Assembly (NCBI GenBank): GCA_000231825.2
Contig: JH720333.1
Coordinates: 292,374 to 356,373, forward strand
Direction: 5' to 3'
DNA: 64,000 bases
Source of the DNA: Tetrahymena elliotti 4EA
Lineage: Eukaryota; Ciliophora; Oligohymenophorea; Hymenostomatida; Tetrahymenidae
Positions 62,853 to 64,000 of this stretch are shown here, piece by piece (positions within the stretch are counted from its first letter, which is position 1; each line of letters begins with the position of its first letter). Both the position numbers and the translations under genes were made by a program. The notes under the pieces are model-generated. The model searched no databases. It was not told the DNA's origin and was given only the letters and a program-made list of their open reading frames with translations.

Positions 62853-63999
62853 AAAGTAAAATTAATAAACAGATAATAGGTTTGATAATGCTTTTCATAC
62901 TTGTGAAAATAATAATTATTCTCATCTAGGTGAAGTAAGAAAGTATCCTTTAAAAGTAAATCAAATTGAAAATAAAATTTAATTAGAAGAAGTTGGTGTT
63001 CAAAAATTTTTAATGTATAGTGCTAATCTCAACAATAGCATTAAAATCTAATAATACATTAGTCCTGTAATAAAAACTTTAATCCATATTTAGGACTTCA
63101 TTTAAGGTTATTCTTTTGAGAAATCTCAATTTGAATTATTAATAGAAAATCTGCTAAATTCCTTTCAAATAAGCAATAATTAAGAAATTGAGTTAAACTT
63201 GAAATTATTTTAAATATTAGTAAAAAAGGAAATGAAAATAAAAACACAGAAGCATATGAGTATTTTTGTAATTTATTAGAAGAAAGTTTTGTTAATCAAT
63301 AATCATAAAAATTTGAAAAGTATTTTTTAATCAAACATTTAGATACTTTCTCTTGTTATAATACAAACTGTAATAGTAAATAATTATAAAAAGTAACCAC
63401 ACTATCCTTTTTAAAACTTCAAAAATAATCATTAAATAATGGAATATTTAATTATTAAGAAACTTAACTGTAAAAAAAAAAGTGTGATAATTGTTAAGAA
63501 TCTTACTTTTATTAAGATAGGAATATATTCTTACCTAATTTTATGATAATAAAATACATTTCAGAAGAATCAAATATGTCTTTGTCTGAAATGCTGGATA
63601 ATGATTTTTAACTTAAATTAAGCAGTGGTAAAAATGAAGTTTATAATTTTGCAGTAATAACTAGAATGATTATACCTATACAGCTAAATGTTAAAATTTT
63701 TGGATAGAATCAAGATAATATTCATCAAAATAAATTGATTCCCATGATTGTTCAAATGCACAATATCTTGTTTTATAAAAAAAGCATTCAGACTTAAAAA
63801 TAAATTGACAGCTAAATATTATTTTTTATGTTTGTTTTTTATAATTTTACAAAAAATTATTTGAGATAAAAATTGTTTTTAAATTGTACTTCATAGATTG
63901 TTCGTAAAATTTTAAAATTAATTAATTGTTGTGATTCAAAAAAAAAAATATTATTACTATTTTAGAGCTTTCATTTTGTATTTCTCTAGTATTTTAAAT
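62853..63999 (+). CDS. USP-like protein lacking catalytic residues, USP-B (3' end unresolved)
   Basis: Coding resumes in the first USP-A frame (NRFDNAFHTCENNNYSHLGE) and holds a degraded Cys-box region VGVQKFLMYSANLNN, where the position of the nucleophile is Lys. The frame changes near 63215-63230 (an indel at an A-run, since no fitting intron was found). It then continues TEAYEYFCNLLEES (QDAxEF-like box), FSCYNTNC and KKKCDNCQ zinc pairs, NIFLPNFMIIKYI, YNFAVITRM and MHNILFYKK, matching the end of the USP fold without the His-Asp motif. No TGA follows before the window ends. Either a pseudoenzyme or a pseudogene. No clear start codon was found; it may begin within or just after USP-A. Confidence 0.5.
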
Positions 64000-64000
64000 T

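Noticed and set aside
1..64000. Bacterial-type features, CRISPR arrays, rRNA and tRNA genes
   Set aside because: No spaced direct repeats, no rRNA-like GC-rich blocks and no cloverleaf candidates were seen; the codon usage and introns are those of a ciliate.

Overview
The window looks like macronuclear DNA of an oligohymenophorean ciliate, most likely Tetrahymena or a close relative. It is very AT-rich, and every convincing gene reads TAA and TAG as glutamine and stops only at TGA. Genes are separated by long AT-only gaps. Most introns are 50-80 nt GT...AG, with a few of 35-38 nt and a few of 300-800 nt. A 100-N scaffold gap follows a (TA)n tract at 58044-58143. All models here were read by eye under the ciliate code, so exon joins are predictions.

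Layout. 1-9.2 kb: the 3' end of an unknown gene, a seven-exon DBP10/DDX54-type ribosome-biogenesis helicase, and a large glycine-rich multi-pass membrane protein. 9.9-25.9 kb: a cluster of four coiled-coil/large-GTPase paralogues, (-)(+)(+)(-), the last reduced to a P-loop segment behind a Ser/Asn/Gln-rich coiled-coil protein, plus a broken gene fragment. 28.5-30.4 kb: a Gln/Asn-rich coiled-coil protein. 32.4-40 kb: a small Cys-rich secreted or GPI-anchored protein and a 1,455-residue membrane protein with an EGF-like module. 40-49 kb: almost empty, apart from a 108-residue protein starting MGC and ending CAVC.

49-64 kb: an unusual concentration of ubiquitin-system-like genes. It holds a RING-CH/FHA E3-like protein with an MGNC start, a 3' USP piece broken by a 10-bp duplication, an 83-residue ubiquitin-like candidate ending GG-FQ, a decayed USP on the minus strand, a TPR-like gene, a divergent E2 with HCN in place of HPN, and two tandem USP-like genes, one lacking the catalytic Cys and His. 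A 73-bp near-identical segment sits in frame before both the USP piece and the TPR gene, and its three comparable differences are all synonymous. If these parts work together, this would be a lineage-specific ubiquitin-like conjugation/deconjugation set. The alternative, which the sequence also supports, is a fast-duplicating and decaying USP family with unrelated neighbours.
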